Shown here one piece after another: positions 36,820 through 45,610 of a DNA stretch of 64,000 nt. A model generated the notes under the pieces. The model was not told the DNA's origin. It did no database searches and was given only the letters and a program-made list of their open reading frames with translations. The position numbers were made by a program, and so were the translations under genes. The first letter of the stretch is position 1, and each line of letters starts with the position of its first letter. The DNA is from Chloroflexota bacterium. Its GTDB lineage: Bacteria; Chloroflexota; Anaerolineae; Aggregatilineales; J027. Location of the stretch: the NCBI GenBank assembly GCA_024434115.1, contig QMIT01000014.1, positions 1 through 64,000 of the forward strand, in the 5' to 3' direction.

Positions 36820-37164
36820 ATGGCGACCCTTCAAAATCCGAATGATACAGTAACAGTTGTGCCGAGTGTGTTAGTAACGGTGGTACGCATTGCCACCTTG
36901 AACGTGAATGGTGTAGCCCAATTAAGCAGTGTCCCCGGTGGTTCAAGTTGGTTGCGCCTTTCGACTGATGAAAGCGGCGTGCGCCTGAATGTTGAGCCAG
37001 AAGGGGTGCGGGTGGATGTTTACATTGTTGCCAAAGCCTCACATGGGCTTTATGATACTAGCCGACGTGTCCAAGAAGAGGTCGCCCGTACCATAAAGGA
37101 ATATATCGGCATGAAGGTTTTAGCCGTCAACGTCCATATTGAAGACGTGGTGTTTGAAAAGTAG
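36820..37164 (+). CDS. Asp23/Gls24 family protein
   Basis: A 114-residue protein of the Asp23/Gls24 (YqhY/AmaP-like) family. The pattern VVPSVLVTVVRIATLNVNGVAQLSS near the N-terminus, GVRLNVEPEGVRVDVYIVAKASHGLYDTSRRVQEEVARTIKEYIGMKVLAVNVHIEDVVFE is typical. In Firmicutes yqhY sits next to nusB and near lipid-synthesis genes; here the same order asp23-nusB is kept, 13 bp apart, and fabG is just upstream. This conserved linkage suggests a role in membrane-lipid homeostasis, but that is inference. Confidence 0.88.
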   Translation: MATLQNPNDTVTVVPSVLVTVVRIATLNVNGVAQLSSVPGGSSWLRLSTDESGVRLNVEPEGVRVDVYIVAKASHGLYDTSRRVQEEVARTIKEYIGMKVLAVNVHIEDVVFEK

Positions 37165-37177
37165 TTTTAGTGACATT

Positions 37178-37774
37178 ATGACAACACCACCCAACATTGA
37201 CCTTCGCCATCTGGCACGCAGTCTTGCGTTATTGGCCCTCTATGAAATTGATAGCACCAACCATACCCCAATCAGCATCTTAGAATCGTATGCCAATATG
37301 CCCATTCCGGGTGATGATGCCCGCATTACGGCATATATGGCCCTGCATCTTTCATCTAGCACATTCGGTGAGGAGACGGGCGAGGAAGATGAGGATGACG
37401 ATTGGGATGATGCCAGCTTGGTGCTAAAAGACCCTGAACTCACCTTAACAGCCGAGACGTATCAGATGATGCAAATTTTGGTGACAGGGGTTTTGAAACA
37501 GCGCGACAATCTTGACCAAGTGATTGCCCAACATGCCCCGGAATGGCCGCTTGACCAGATTGCCATTATTGACCGCAATATCCTGCGGATCGCCATTCAC
37601 GAGTTGACCCAAGACAAAAAACTGCCTGTCAAAGTCGTCATCAATGAGGCAGTAGAGATTGCCAAATTGTTTGGGGCAGAAGGATCACCACGTTTTATTA
37701 ACGGTGTATTGGGTTCAATTACCGATGAGTGGTATGGTATCCAGCCCGATTCTCCAACTGAAGAAATACCGTGA
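37178..37774 (+). CDS. nusB: Transcription antitermination factor NusB
   Basis: NusB with NusE binds boxA RNA and supports rRNA antitermination. The start is the ATG at 37178 (198 residues), since upstream codons in frame overlap the Asp23 gene. The N-terminal DLRHLARSLALLALYEID and C-terminal QIAIIDRNILRIAIHEL, KVVINEAVEIAKLFGAEGSPRFINGVLG are the classic NusB helices. A Glu/Asp-rich insert (GEETGEEDEDDDWDD, residues 54-70) between the two halves makes it longer than the usual 140-150 residues. Stop and tatC start overlap as GTGA. Confidence 0.92.
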   Translation: MTTPPNIDLRHLARSLALLALYEIDSTNHTPISILESYANMPIPGDDARITAYMALHLSSSTFGEETGEEDEDDDWDDASLVLKDPELTLTAETYQMMQILVTGVLKQRDNLDQVIAQHAPEWPLDQIAIIDRNILRIAIHELTQDKKLPVKVVINEAVEIAKLFGAEGSPRFINGVLGSITDEWYGIQPDSPTEEIP

Positions 37775-38586
37775 GGCGAACTGTGAAAGAACCTTTGACC
37801 TCCACATCGCCTAATCCGACGCCAGCCGTCATCGGCCCGACTCCCCTGTCGGAAAAAGCGCCTGTCGGCACGATGAGTTTTTTTGAGCACCTCGAAGAAC
37901 TGCGTTCGCGCTTGCTGCGTTCGATCATTGCTTTGATTCTTGGGGTCGTTATTTCAGCGATTTTTACGGGCGACATCATCAAATATTTGTCCAGCCCCTA
38001 TGAAAATAAACTGATTAATCCCACTCCCACTGGCGCAGTGGTCATGTATTTCCGGGTTGCCTTGATGAGCGGGGCGATTTTGGCGATTCCTTACATCACC
38101 TATCAGTTATTCATGTTTGTTGCTCCCGGCCTGACTAAAAAAGAACGCAATTGGGTGCTGTTGGCAATTCCGGCCACGACGGGATTTTTCCTATTAGGCG
38201 TCGGTTTTGCTTGGTTCATCATGGCCCCAGCAGCCTTTGATTTTTTGCAGACCTTTCAAGATGATGTTTTTCAAGATCAATGGTTTGCCCAAGAATATTT
38301 CAAGTTTTTGACCTCGCTGTTGTTTTGGATTGGCGTGGCATTCGAAATGCCCGTCTTTATGTTTGTGTTGGCGCGACTAGGACTGATTGGGCCGAAAGCG
38401 TTAATCCGCAATTGGCGCTTTGCTGTGGTTGCCATCACGGTCATCGCTGCAATCATCACCCCCACAGTTGACCCTTTTAATATGCTCCTAGTTGTTGCGC
38501 CGCTGTTGATGTTGTACGTTCTCAGCATTGGCCTTGTGGCGATTGCTGCACGTCGTGTTCAACGTTCGCTGAACGCGCCTCATTGA
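37771..38586 (+). CDS. tatC: Sec-independent protein translocase TatC
   Basis: Twin-arginine translocase core that recognises RR signal peptides. The 271-residue protein has MSFFEHLEELRSRLLRSI (the conserved cytoplasmic start, after a 30-residue variable N-terminus), the six-helix pattern, FRVALMSGAILAIPYITYQLFMFVAPGLTKKERN, FEMPVFMFVLARLGL and TPTVDPFNMLLVVAPLLMLY. It starts with GTG overlapping the nusB stop. No tatA is next to it. A protein with an internal RRxFL motif, the Moco oxidoreductase at 16-17.6 kb, is a likely client in this window. Confidence 0.95.
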   Translation: MRRTVKEPLTSTSPNPTPAVIGPTPLSEKAPVGTMSFFEHLEELRSRLLRSIIALILGVVISAIFTGDIIKYLSSPYENKLINPTPTGAVVMYFRVALMSGAILAIPYITYQLFMFVAPGLTKKERNWVLLAIPATTGFFLLGVGFAWFIMAPAAFDFLQTFQDDVFQDQWFAQEYFKFLTSLLFWIGVAFEMPVFMFVLARLGLIGPKALIRNWRFAVVAITVIAAIITPTVDPFNMLLVVAPLLMLYVLSIGLVAIAARRVQRSLNAPH

Positions 38587-38614
38587 GTTTCACTATTTAG
38601 GAGCCAATATCCCC

Positions 38615-39940
38615 ATGAGTAAAACCAAAGTCTTGATTATGGGAGCCGCCGGACGCGACTTTCATAATTTTAATATGGTGTTCCGTGACAACGACCAATA
38701 CGAGGTGGTCGCTTTTACGGCAACCCAGATTCCCGATATTGAAGGCCGAGTTTATCCCCCAGAACTCGCCGGAAAACTCTATCCTAAAGGCATTCCGATT
38801 TATGCCGAAGAGGAATTACGCGACCTGATCCACCAATTGAAGGTAGATGAGGTCGTTTTTGCCTATTCGGACGTGCCACACGAGTATGTCATGCACAAGG
38901 CCAGTCTGGTCTTGGCTGCCGGAGCCAATTTCCGACTGCTCGGTACAAAAGATACCCAAGTTAAAAGCACCAAGCCTGTCGTCAGCATTGGTGCCGTGCG
39001 GACGGGTGTCGGTAAGAGCCAAACGACCCGTGCGGTTAGCCGCGCCCTGCGTGAACTGGGTTACAAAGTTGCCGCCGTGCGCCACCCTATGCCGTATGGC
39101 GATCTGGCAAAACAAGCTGTGCAGCGTTTTGGCGATTACAAAGACCTCGATTATCACCAAGCCACCATCGAAGAACGCGAGGAATACGAGCCGCATATTG
39201 ACAATGGCGTGGTCGTGTTTGCTGGCGTGGATTATGAACGGATTTTGCGCGAAGCCGAAAAAGAAGCCGATATTGTGCTGTGGGACGGCGGAAATAACGA
39301 CCTACCCTTCTATGTGCCAGATATTCATATCGTCTTGGTTGATCCCCACCGCCCCGGCCATGAAGTAAGCTATCACCCCGGTGAAGCCAATCTGCGCTCG
39401 GCGGATGTGGTGATAATCAATAAAGTGGATACTGCCTCCCCCGAAGGTATTGCAAAGGTGCGGGAATCCATTTTTGCCCTTAATCCTGACGCGATTATGA
39501 TTGAAGCCGCCTCACCGATTTTCGTTGAAAATTCGGACATGATTCGGGGTAAGCGGGTGCTAGTCGTGGAAGATGGCCCAACGCTGACACACGGCGAAAT
39601 GAAATATGGGGCAGGGATTGTCGCCGCGCAGAAATTCGGGGCAGGCACGATTGTTGACCCTCGACCGTACACGGTTGGCAGTATCACCGAGACGTTTGAG
39701 CATTATCCCAAGATTGGCACGCTGCTCCCCGCGATGGGTTATGGGGATGCACAACGGGATGACCTCGAAGAGACCATCAACCGCACCGAGGCTGATATTG
39801 TCGTCGTCGGTACGCCGATTGACTTGGGGCGGATTTTGGAAGCCAACAAGCCAATGCTGCGTGTGCGTTATGAATTACAGGAAATCGGTCAACCAACTTT
39901 GCTGGAAGTGTTAGAAGCGAAGTTTGGCCGCAAAAAATAA
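38615..39940 (+). CDS. Cyclic 2,3-diphosphoglycerate synthetase-like P-loop protein (COG2403)
   Basis: A 441-residue P-loop protein. N-terminal Rossmann-like part KVLIMGAAGRDFHNFNMVFR, then a central kinase-type P-loop GAVRTGVGKSQTTRAV (about residues 127-142), an RHPMPYGDL motif, WDGGNNDLPFY and NKVDTA (NKxD-like), and a C-terminal GTLLPAMGYGDAQ region. It matches COG2403, named for the cyclic 2,3-diphosphoglycerate synthetase of methanogens. Bacterial members are widespread but their reaction is not known to me, so the name is provisional. It is 28 bp after tatC in the same run. Confidence 0.75.
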   Translation: MSKTKVLIMGAAGRDFHNFNMVFRDNDQYEVVAFTATQIPDIEGRVYPPELAGKLYPKGIPIYAEEELRDLIHQLKVDEVVFAYSDVPHEYVMHKASLVLAAGANFRLLGTKDTQVKSTKPVVSIGAVRTGVGKSQTTRAVSRALRELGYKVAAVRHPMPYGDLAKQAVQRFGDYKDLDYHQATIEEREEYEPHIDNGVVVFAGVDYERILREAEKEADIVLWDGGNNDLPFYVPDIHIVLVDPHRPGHEVSYHPGEANLRSADVVIINKVDTASPEGIAKVRESIFALNPDAIMIEAASPIFVENSDMIRGKRVLVVEDGPTLTHGEMKYGAGIVAAQKFGAGTIVDPRPYTVGSITETFEHYPKIGTLLPAMGYGDAQRDDLEETINRTEADIVVVGTPIDLGRILEANKPMLRVRYELQEIGQPTLLEVLEAKFGRKK

Positions 39941-40022
39941 CGTGAATTGATAGTACGACGGGTGTGGGGATGTGAAAAATGCAGAACCATGCCCGCCAGA
40001 TTTATTTGGAATATTGATAGAG

Positions 40023-40304
40023 ATGCCAATTTATTATTATCAGCCGCATGAAAAAGATCGTCCAACCGCCGTTGAAATCAGTGATGATTTTCTAAAAGTG
40101 ACCTTGCAAGATGGACGTATAATCGCTACTCCGCTGGACTGGTATCCGCGCCTAAAAGAGGCCTCTCCCGAAGAATTGACGGTGGTCGAACTCGGTTTTA
40201 GCGGAATCCATTGGCCTTTATTGGATGAAGATTTATCGGTGCGTGGTATGTTGGCTGGCAACCACCCGCCGAAATCTCAAATCGCCGCCAAGCAAGAGGC
40301 GTAA
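40023..40304 (+). CDS. DUF2442 domain protein
   Basis: A 93-residue protein with the DUF2442 pattern: VEISDDFLKVTLQDGRIIATPLDWYPRLKEASPEELTVVEL...GIHWPLLDEDLSVRGMLAG. DUF2442 proteins often pair with DUF4160 toxins, but none is present here. I start at ATG 40023; GTG 39972 is the alternative but adds an unconserved Pro-rich extension. It is 6 bp ahead of rsmG and so part of the same transcript. Confidence 0.8.
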   Translation: MPIYYYQPHEKDRPTAVEISDDFLKVTLQDGRIIATPLDWYPRLKEASPEELTVVELGFSGIHWPLLDEDLSVRGMLAGNHPPKSQIAAKQEA

Positions 40305-40310
40305 ATCATA

Positions 40311-41039
40311 GTGCAACCCCAACGCCTTGCCGAAAATGCGGCCCAAAAATTCGGCGTCGAATTATCCCTCGCCATGCGTGAACAATTGGCGACCTACGCC
40401 CGCGAAATGCTTGATTGGAACGAACACCGCGCCAATTTGACCGCCATCACCGACCCCGATGCTGTCGAAACGCGCCATTTCTTAGACTCGATTTCGTTGT
40501 TGGGGCATATTCAAATTCCGCAAAAGGCGCGGCTGATAGATGTGGGCACGGGGGCAGGGTTTCCCGGCCTTGTACTGAAGATTATCCGCCCGGATATTGG
40601 ACTCACCCTGATGGACTCGGTTGGCAAAAAGACGGCATTTTTATCGCATATGGTGGAGACACTGCAATTATCGAATGTGCAGGTCGTGACCTCCCGAGCC
40701 GAGGATGCCGGACAGAATAGGGCATACCGCGAAAAACAGGATGTTGTGGTGGCCCGTGCAGTTGCTCATTTACCCGTTTTAGCGGAATACCTACTGCCCT
40801 TATGTAAAGTTGGGGGAATTTGCGTGGCGATGAAGGGTGAAAGTGCGGCGCGGGAAATTGACGAAGCGGCCTATGCTCTAAAAATACTCGGCGGCAAGGT
40901 GACGGCGAATCATCGGGTGGAACTGCCGGGGGTTGAAGAAACCCATTATTTGATTGTGATGGAAAAAATCCGCCCCACACCTGCCCAATATCCGCGACAG
41001 GCAGGTACACCCTCTAAGCGCCCCTTGCTTCCACAATAG
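40311..41039 (+). CDS. rsmG: 16S rRNA m7G527 methyltransferase RsmG
   Basis: RsmG (GidB) methylates N7 of G527 in 16S rRNA. The 242-residue protein starts with GTG; N-terminal LATYAREMLDWNEHRANLTAITDPDAVETRHFLDSISLL, then SAM motif LIDVGTGAGFPGLVLKI at about 77-93, LMDSVGKKTAFLSHMVE and the catalytic-region VVARAVAHLPVLAEYLLPL. All are typical. A 20-residue Pro/Arg-rich tail follows. Its last 26 bp overlap the end of recF on the opposite strand. Loss of this gene gives low-level streptomycin resistance in other bacteria. Confidence 0.94.
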   Translation: MQPQRLAENAAQKFGVELSLAMREQLATYAREMLDWNEHRANLTAITDPDAVETRHFLDSISLLGHIQIPQKARLIDVGTGAGFPGLVLKIIRPDIGLTLMDSVGKKTAFLSHMVETLQLSNVQVVTSRAEDAGQNRAYREKQDVVVARAVAHLPVLAEYLLPLCKVGGICVAMKGESAAREIDEAAYALKILGGKVTANHRVELPGVEETHYLIVMEKIRPTPAQYPRQAGTPSKRPLLPQ

Positions 41040-42234
41040 TGATTTGACCATCCCGCACCTGCCACAAGGCCGCCTTATGCAAAAATTCGGGGGCGAGGGT
41101 CGAAATTTCGGTGGTGGTCAACAGGACTTGATTGACATCCTTGATGCGGTCTATGAGATAACTGCGGCGGTCAGCATCTAATTCGGCAAACACTTCATCC
41201 AACAGCAGCACAGGCCATTCGTTGAGGGTGCGGTGCATCCATTCCAGTTCAGCTAATTTCAGCGCCAATATCCCTGTGCGGGTCTGGCCGCGTGAGCCAT
41301 AAGTGCCCAAATCGCGCCCGTTAACCAGAAAGCGCATTTCATCACGCTGCGGGCCAATCAGGGTCATGCCGCGTGCAATTTCATCACTGCGCGAAGCCAT
41401 CAATGCCTCACGATATTGTGGCACAATGTCTTCAGGGGGAAGTTGGCGGTGCAAATCGAGGCCGAGGGCGTTAAATGAGCGCTGACCGTCGCCTTCAAAA
41501 GTCGGCTCAAAACTGGGTTGATAGACCAATTCCAAATCTTCCAAACGACCACTTAAATCTCGATGTACTCGCTGGGCAAGACGTTCCAATTCACGAATAA
41601 ATCGCTGGCGGCCCGCAATCAAAATCCCAGCAGCCTCGGCAATTTGCACATCCCAATACTCCAATTCGGCAGGGGAGGCAAAACCATCCCCGATGCGGCG
41701 CAACAGAGCATTACGCTGGGTCAGGGCTTTTTCAAAGGTGCTGAGGGCTTGGGCATAGGCATTGTCGGTTTGACAGAGGGCGATGTCAAGATAGCGGCGG
41801 CGCCCGGCGGGCGGTCCTTCGACCAGTGACATATCCTGCGGCAAAAACATCACCACCGCCAGCAGCCCCAACAAATCTGACCCACGCCGGGATACCCCGT
41901 TGATTTTGACCTCTTTACGGAAACGTTCGCCACCATCGGGGGTCTGATCTTTAAATAGGATAATCTCGGCATGATTCATAACATGGCTGGACAGAATAAT
42001 ATCCGCACTGACCTGTGTGAACGGCATAAATTCGCCATCCATATTCCAATTCATCAACTGCCGATCCGAATTGGTATAGGGGGAACTGCTGGTGGCGAGA
42101 TAATAAATGGCTTCGAGCAGGCTGGTTTTGCCTTGAGCATTTGCCCCGTGAATCACTACCGCGCCCTGTGTTAATGACAATTCAAGGCGGATGTAGTTGC
42201 GAAAATTCTTGAGAGACAAATGCTCGATGTGCAT
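41014..42234 (-). CDS. recF: DNA replication and repair protein RecF
   Basis: SMC-like ATPase that helps load RecA at gaps via RecO/RecR. The 406-residue protein has LKNFRNYIRLEL at the N-terminus, Walker A GANAQGKTSLLEAIYYL (residues 30-46), QR-containing middle parts, signature GSRGQTRTGILALKLAEL and Walker B VLLLDEVFAELDADRR. It is intact. Unlike many genomes it is not next to dnaA-dnaN; it follows recN on the same strand, separated by a probable terminator. The 3' end overlaps rsmG tail-to-tail by 26 bp. Confidence 0.95.
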   Translation of the reverse strand: MHIEHLSLKNFRNYIRLELSLTQGAVVIHGANAQGKTSLLEAIYYLATSSSPYTNSDRQLMNWNMDGEFMPFTQVSADIILSSHVMNHAEIILFKDQTPDGGERFRKEVKINGVSRRGSDLLGLLAVVMFLPQDMSLVEGPPAGRRRYLDIALCQTDNAYAQALSTFEKALTQRNALLRRIGDGFASPAELEYWDVQIAEAAGILIAGRQRFIRELERLAQRVHRDLSGRLEDLELVYQPSFEPTFEGDGQRSFNALGLDLHRQLPPEDIVPQYREALMASRSDEIARGMTLIGPQRDEMRFLVNGRDLGTYGSRGQTRTGILALKLAELEWMHRTLNEWPVLLLDEVFAELDADRRSYLIDRIKDVNQVLLTTTEISTLAPEFLHKAALWQVRDGQITIVEARGA

Positions 42235-42256
42235 GAGGTTTCAGGGTTGGTAACAA

Positions 42257-42277
42257 GGGGCAATTTTCGACTGCCCC
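42257..42277 (-). terminator. Possible terminator between recN and recF
   Basis: On the minus strand GGGGCA (42272-42277) pairs with TGCCCC (42257-42262) over 9 nt, followed by a weak TTGTT. It may partly end recN transcription before recF. Confidence 0.4.
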
Positions 42278-42289
42278 CTGCAAAAATAA

Positions 42290-44035
42290 TCATAACAAAC
42301 GCACTTGCTGGGACATCTTGGTTTGCCGGGCCAGCCCCAACAGTTCATGGGCATTCAGACGGGCACTTTCGGTTTCCGACCCCAACATTTGCGTAATTTC
42401 TTCGACACGGGCCGAATCGTACAGGCGCTCGATGTCGGTAACGGTGCGGTTGCCGCTGACGTGCTTGCTCACTTTAAAATGCGTATCAGCAAAGCTGGCA
42501 ACTTGGGCTAAATGGGTGACACACAACACCTGATGGCTGCCTGTCAAACGCCACAGTTTTTCGCCAATGACAATGCCCAAACGCCCACCGATGCCCTGAT
42601 CCACCTCATCAAAAATCAGGGTTGGGGTGTGATCGGCATTGGTCAACACGTTTTTCAAGGCCAGCATCGCACGGGCCGTTTCACCCCCGGAGGCGATTTT
42701 GGCGAGAGGCATAATCGGCTCGCCATAGTTGGTCGAAATCATGAATTCTACATGGTCAATGCCGTTGAGATCAAAAGCAAAACGTTCATCGCCCACAAAA
42801 CAACCGTCTACCATTTCCTGCTGTTCAACGGCGACTTCAAAACGAGCAGCTTCCATGCGTAGGTCTTTGAGTTCGGTCATGATTTCGGCGCTCAAGCGTG
42901 CGGCGGCGGCTTTGCGGCGCTGACTCAAACGATAGGCGGCCTCGCCTACCTGATGCAGCAAAGTGTCGGCCTCAATTTCCAATTCCGCTAGGCGTTCTTC
43001 GCTGTGGGTGATATTGTCGAGTTCACGCCGCGCTTTTTCGGCAAATTCGAGGACAGCCTCAATCGTACCGCCATATTTGCGTTTGAGCGTCGTGATTTGT
43101 TGCAACCGAATTTCGACCTCATCAATCCGCCCCGGCGACAAATCAATGTTTTCGGCATATCGGCGCACTGTCTGAGCAAATTCTTCTACCTGAATGGTGA
43201 TGCTGTCGGCAAGTTCGGTTAATTCTTGCAGACCTGCGTCGAATTTGACTGCTTTTTCTAGCAAGAGGGCGGTCTGGCTGACCTGTTCAACAGCGCCGGG
43301 TGTGCCACGTGTGCCGCCAAACAAAAGGCGTTCGATTTCAAGGGTATGCTCGCGCAGTTTTTCGGCATTGGCAAGGCGATTACTTTCTTCGCGCAGTTGA
43401 TCTTCCTCATCAGCACGCAGTTTGGCATTTTGAATCTCATCTATCTGATACTGCAAAATGTCCATGCGGCGGGCGAGTTCGGCCTCGTTGTGCTGCAAAT
43501 CTTCCATTTCGCGGTGGACAGCTTGGAATTTACGTACCAACGTGGTGACGACATGGCGTTCATTTTCCAGTTCGGCAAAGCGATCCAATAGGTAAATATG
43601 CTGGCGTGGATTGAGCAAGGAGAGGTGTTCGTTTTGCCCATGAATATCGAGCAGCAAATCCCCAATTTCGCGGTAGGTGGTTGCTTTACACACACTGCCA
43701 TTTACCCGTGCCACGTTACGCCCATTCGAGCGATATTCACGGGCGAGGTGCAGTTCTGCCACAGAGTCATATTCGATGGCTTCTTCGTCCAGATAACTTT
43801 GAATATGGGCTTGCAGCACATCCGGGACACGGAAAGACGCCTCGACAGTGGTTTGTTGAGCGCCACTGCGGATAAAATCCTTGCCGCTGCCTACCCCCAA
43901 TACAAAGTTGACTGCATCTATCAGGATGGATTTGCCTGCGCCGGTTTCCCCGGTGATGACGTTAAATCCCTCGCCAAATTCCAAATGCAGTTCGTTAATG
44001 ATGGCAAAATCTTTGATATGCAGTTCAACCAGCAT
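42290..44035 (-). CDS. recN: DNA repair protein RecN
   Basis: SMC-like protein acting in double-strand break repair. At 581 residues it has the normal length. Walker A GETGAGKSILIDAVNFVLG is at 30-48, followed by the long coiled-coil arms (residues 150-350, rich in Glu, Arg and Leu), the signature LAKIASGGETARAMLALK, Walker B TLIFDEVDQGIGGR and the C-terminal CVTHLAQVASFADTHFKV. It is complete. It lies downstream of a membrane protein gene and nadK; recN-nadK proximity is common in bacteria. Confidence 0.96.
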   Translation of the reverse strand: MLVELHIKDFAIINELHLEFGEGFNVITGETGAGKSILIDAVNFVLGVGSGKDFIRSGAQQTTVEASFRVPDVLQAHIQSYLDEEAIEYDSVAELHLAREYRSNGRNVARVNGSVCKATTYREIGDLLLDIHGQNEHLSLLNPRQHIYLLDRFAELENERHVVTTLVRKFQAVHREMEDLQHNEAELARRMDILQYQIDEIQNAKLRADEEDQLREESNRLANAEKLREHTLEIERLLFGGTRGTPGAVEQVSQTALLLEKAVKFDAGLQELTELADSITIQVEEFAQTVRRYAENIDLSPGRIDEVEIRLQQITTLKRKYGGTIEAVLEFAEKARRELDNITHSEERLAELEIEADTLLHQVGEAAYRLSQRRKAAAARLSAEIMTELKDLRMEAARFEVAVEQQEMVDGCFVGDERFAFDLNGIDHVEFMISTNYGEPIMPLAKIASGGETARAMLALKNVLTNADHTPTLIFDEVDQGIGGRLGIVIGEKLWRLTGSHQVLCVTHLAQVASFADTHFKVSKHVSGNRTVTDIERLYDSARVEEITQMLGSETESARLNAHELLGLARQTKMSQQVRLL

Positions 44036-44065
44036 AAGCCGTCTCTGCCCCTACTCAATTCAATA

Positions 44066-44566
44066 CTAAACACGCAACTGAAAACGGAAGCGACCTAAGG
44101 CAACACTCGTCGCTACCCCGCCGAAAATAGCCCCGTTAAGTGGGCTAAACAGCATCAAAAACAATGTGGCGGCGATCATGCCAATCCCTACCGCATAGGT
44201 CGTATAGCGTCCGCGTTTATATCGTATAGCCCGCCATACAACTTCGGCAATGCCCCCGCCAACCGCTCCACCGATTAGGAACATGAAATAGAAAATTGGA
44301 ATAAATCGCACCAATACAAACCCACTGACGAGTAGTGACCCAAACGCGACGACGGTGGCGATGATATAGTCGTAGCTGGCGATATTGAAATATTTATCGG
44401 CTTGTTCGCGGGCAGCCTCTTTGCTGATATATCCGACGGGGGTCTTGACTGCACATTTCATGCAGATGGGGACACCCGTGCGATAACATTTAAGGCCAGT
44501 GCTGCCGGGGCAATTGGATTTGCTACAGTAAATCTTTTCTTGGGTTGTTTCAACCGGAGCCGTCAT
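44066..44566 (-). CDS. Membrane protein with N-terminal zinc-ribbon-like Cys cluster
   Basis: A 166-residue protein I cannot name. Residues 13-40 hold five Cys (YCSKSNCPGSTGLKCYRTG..ICMKCAV), a B-box- or zinc-ribbon-like cluster. Then follow about three to four hydrophobic helices (64-88, 90-105, 123-141, 143-160). The layout of a Cys-rich cytoplasmic tip in front of membrane helices is frequent in Chloroflexota hypothetical proteins. It sits between nadK (20 bp) and recN (30 bp) on the same strand, so it is probably co-transcribed. Confidence 0.72.
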   Translation of the reverse strand: MTAPVETTQEKIYCSKSNCPGSTGLKCYRTGVPICMKCAVKTPVGYISKEAAREQADKYFNIASYDYIIATVVAFGSLLVSGFVLVRFIPIFYFMFLIGGAVGGGIAEVVWRAIRYKRGRYTTYAVGIGMIAATLFLMLFSPLNGAIFGGVATSVALGRFRFQLRV

Positions 44567-44586
44567 CCACCAAACACTCCACTCGA

Positions 44587-45516
44587 TTATTGATTGGTTG
44601 AATCGCGTTGGCTGCGCGATACCAACTTTGGTTCAAGTCGGTCTAAGAGTGACCGAAAAAAATAGCCTTTTTCACGCAGGCGGATAAACCGACTGGTTTT
44701 TTGGCTGGCACGAATAATGACCGAATCATCTACGCCGATTTGCGCGATGGCTTCCCCATCCACTGTGATAACGACTTCCGGGACAGAATTGCGCGGGGCG
44801 ACCACCACCTTGATGACCGAATTTTCAGATAAGACCAACGAGCGATCCATGCTCAGATGGGGCGCAACGGGTGTTACCAAAATATTGCGTAAATCTGGCG
44901 GCAGAATTGGCCCACCAGTCGCCAAAGCATAGGCGGTTGAGCCAGTCGGGGTGGCAATAATAAGGCCATCGGCATTATAGGTAGTCGTCCATGTATCATT
45001 GATAAAGGTCTCCAAATGGACTGACCGAGCCACTGCGCCGCGACTAATCACAACATCGTTTAGCGCTTCATCAATGGCGATACAAATCCCCCCCTGCCAG
45101 ATTTCACCCATAATCATCATACGTTCTTCGACCCAATAATCCCCGTCTAGCACTCGACCTAAGGAGGCTTCCCAATGTTCTGGACTGGATTCAGTTAAAA
45201 ATCCTAGATACCCAGCGTTAAGGCCAAATATGGGGACATCCAAAGGGGCACAAACCCGTGCGGTATGCAGCATGGCACCATCCCCACCAATGGCTACTAC
45301 CATATCCGAATCTTTGACATGGGGACGAATTCTATCAGCATTCCAATCGGTAAACACCCACACATCAAGGCTGCGTTGTCGAAGCGAATCAGCTATCCGT
45401 TCAGCCAGCAGTGCGGTATTGGAGCGCGAGGGATGAGCCAACACACCGACCCGTTCAAAAGTTGCCAAATTGCTGTCCTCTAGGGCATCGGTCAAATAAC
45501 GGCTATTATAGCCCAT
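44587..45516 (-). CDS. nadK: NAD kinase
   Basis: Phosphorylates NAD to NADP. I start at ATG 45516 (309 residues) since it has a GAGGCG ribosome binding site and lies past the neighbouring gene; the longer open frame overlaps the upstream gene. The nucleotide-binding GGDGAMLHTAR motif, NAGYLGFL, NDVVISRG, and NADGLIIATPTGSTAYALATGGPIL mark the family. It supplies NADP for the pentose phosphate enzymes and PanE encoded in this window, although those genes lie elsewhere. Confidence 0.95.
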   Translation of the reverse strand: MGYNSRYLTDALEDSNLATFERVGVLAHPSRSNTALLAERIADSLRQRSLDVWVFTDWNADRIRPHVKDSDMVVAIGGDGAMLHTARVCAPLDVPIFGLNAGYLGFLTESSPEHWEASLGRVLDGDYWVEERMMIMGEIWQGGICIAIDEALNDVVISRGAVARSVHLETFINDTWTTTYNADGLIIATPTGSTAYALATGGPILPPDLRNILVTPVAPHLSMDRSLVLSENSVIKVVVAPRNSVPEVVITVDGEAIAQIGVDDSVIIRASQKTSRFIRLREKGYFFRSLLDRLEPKLVSRSQRDSTNQ

Positions 45517-45610
45517 CTTTATTAACGCCTCATGTAAGAATTGTGATGGAAGAATTTCTCTTCGTATAGAAATTATAGAATATTTGTTCGGTAATGTAAA
45601 CGAAAAAATT

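Noticed and set aside
36015..41039. Horizontally acquired island
   Set aside because: Gene order asp23-nusB and content are housekeeping, and base composition is like the surroundings.
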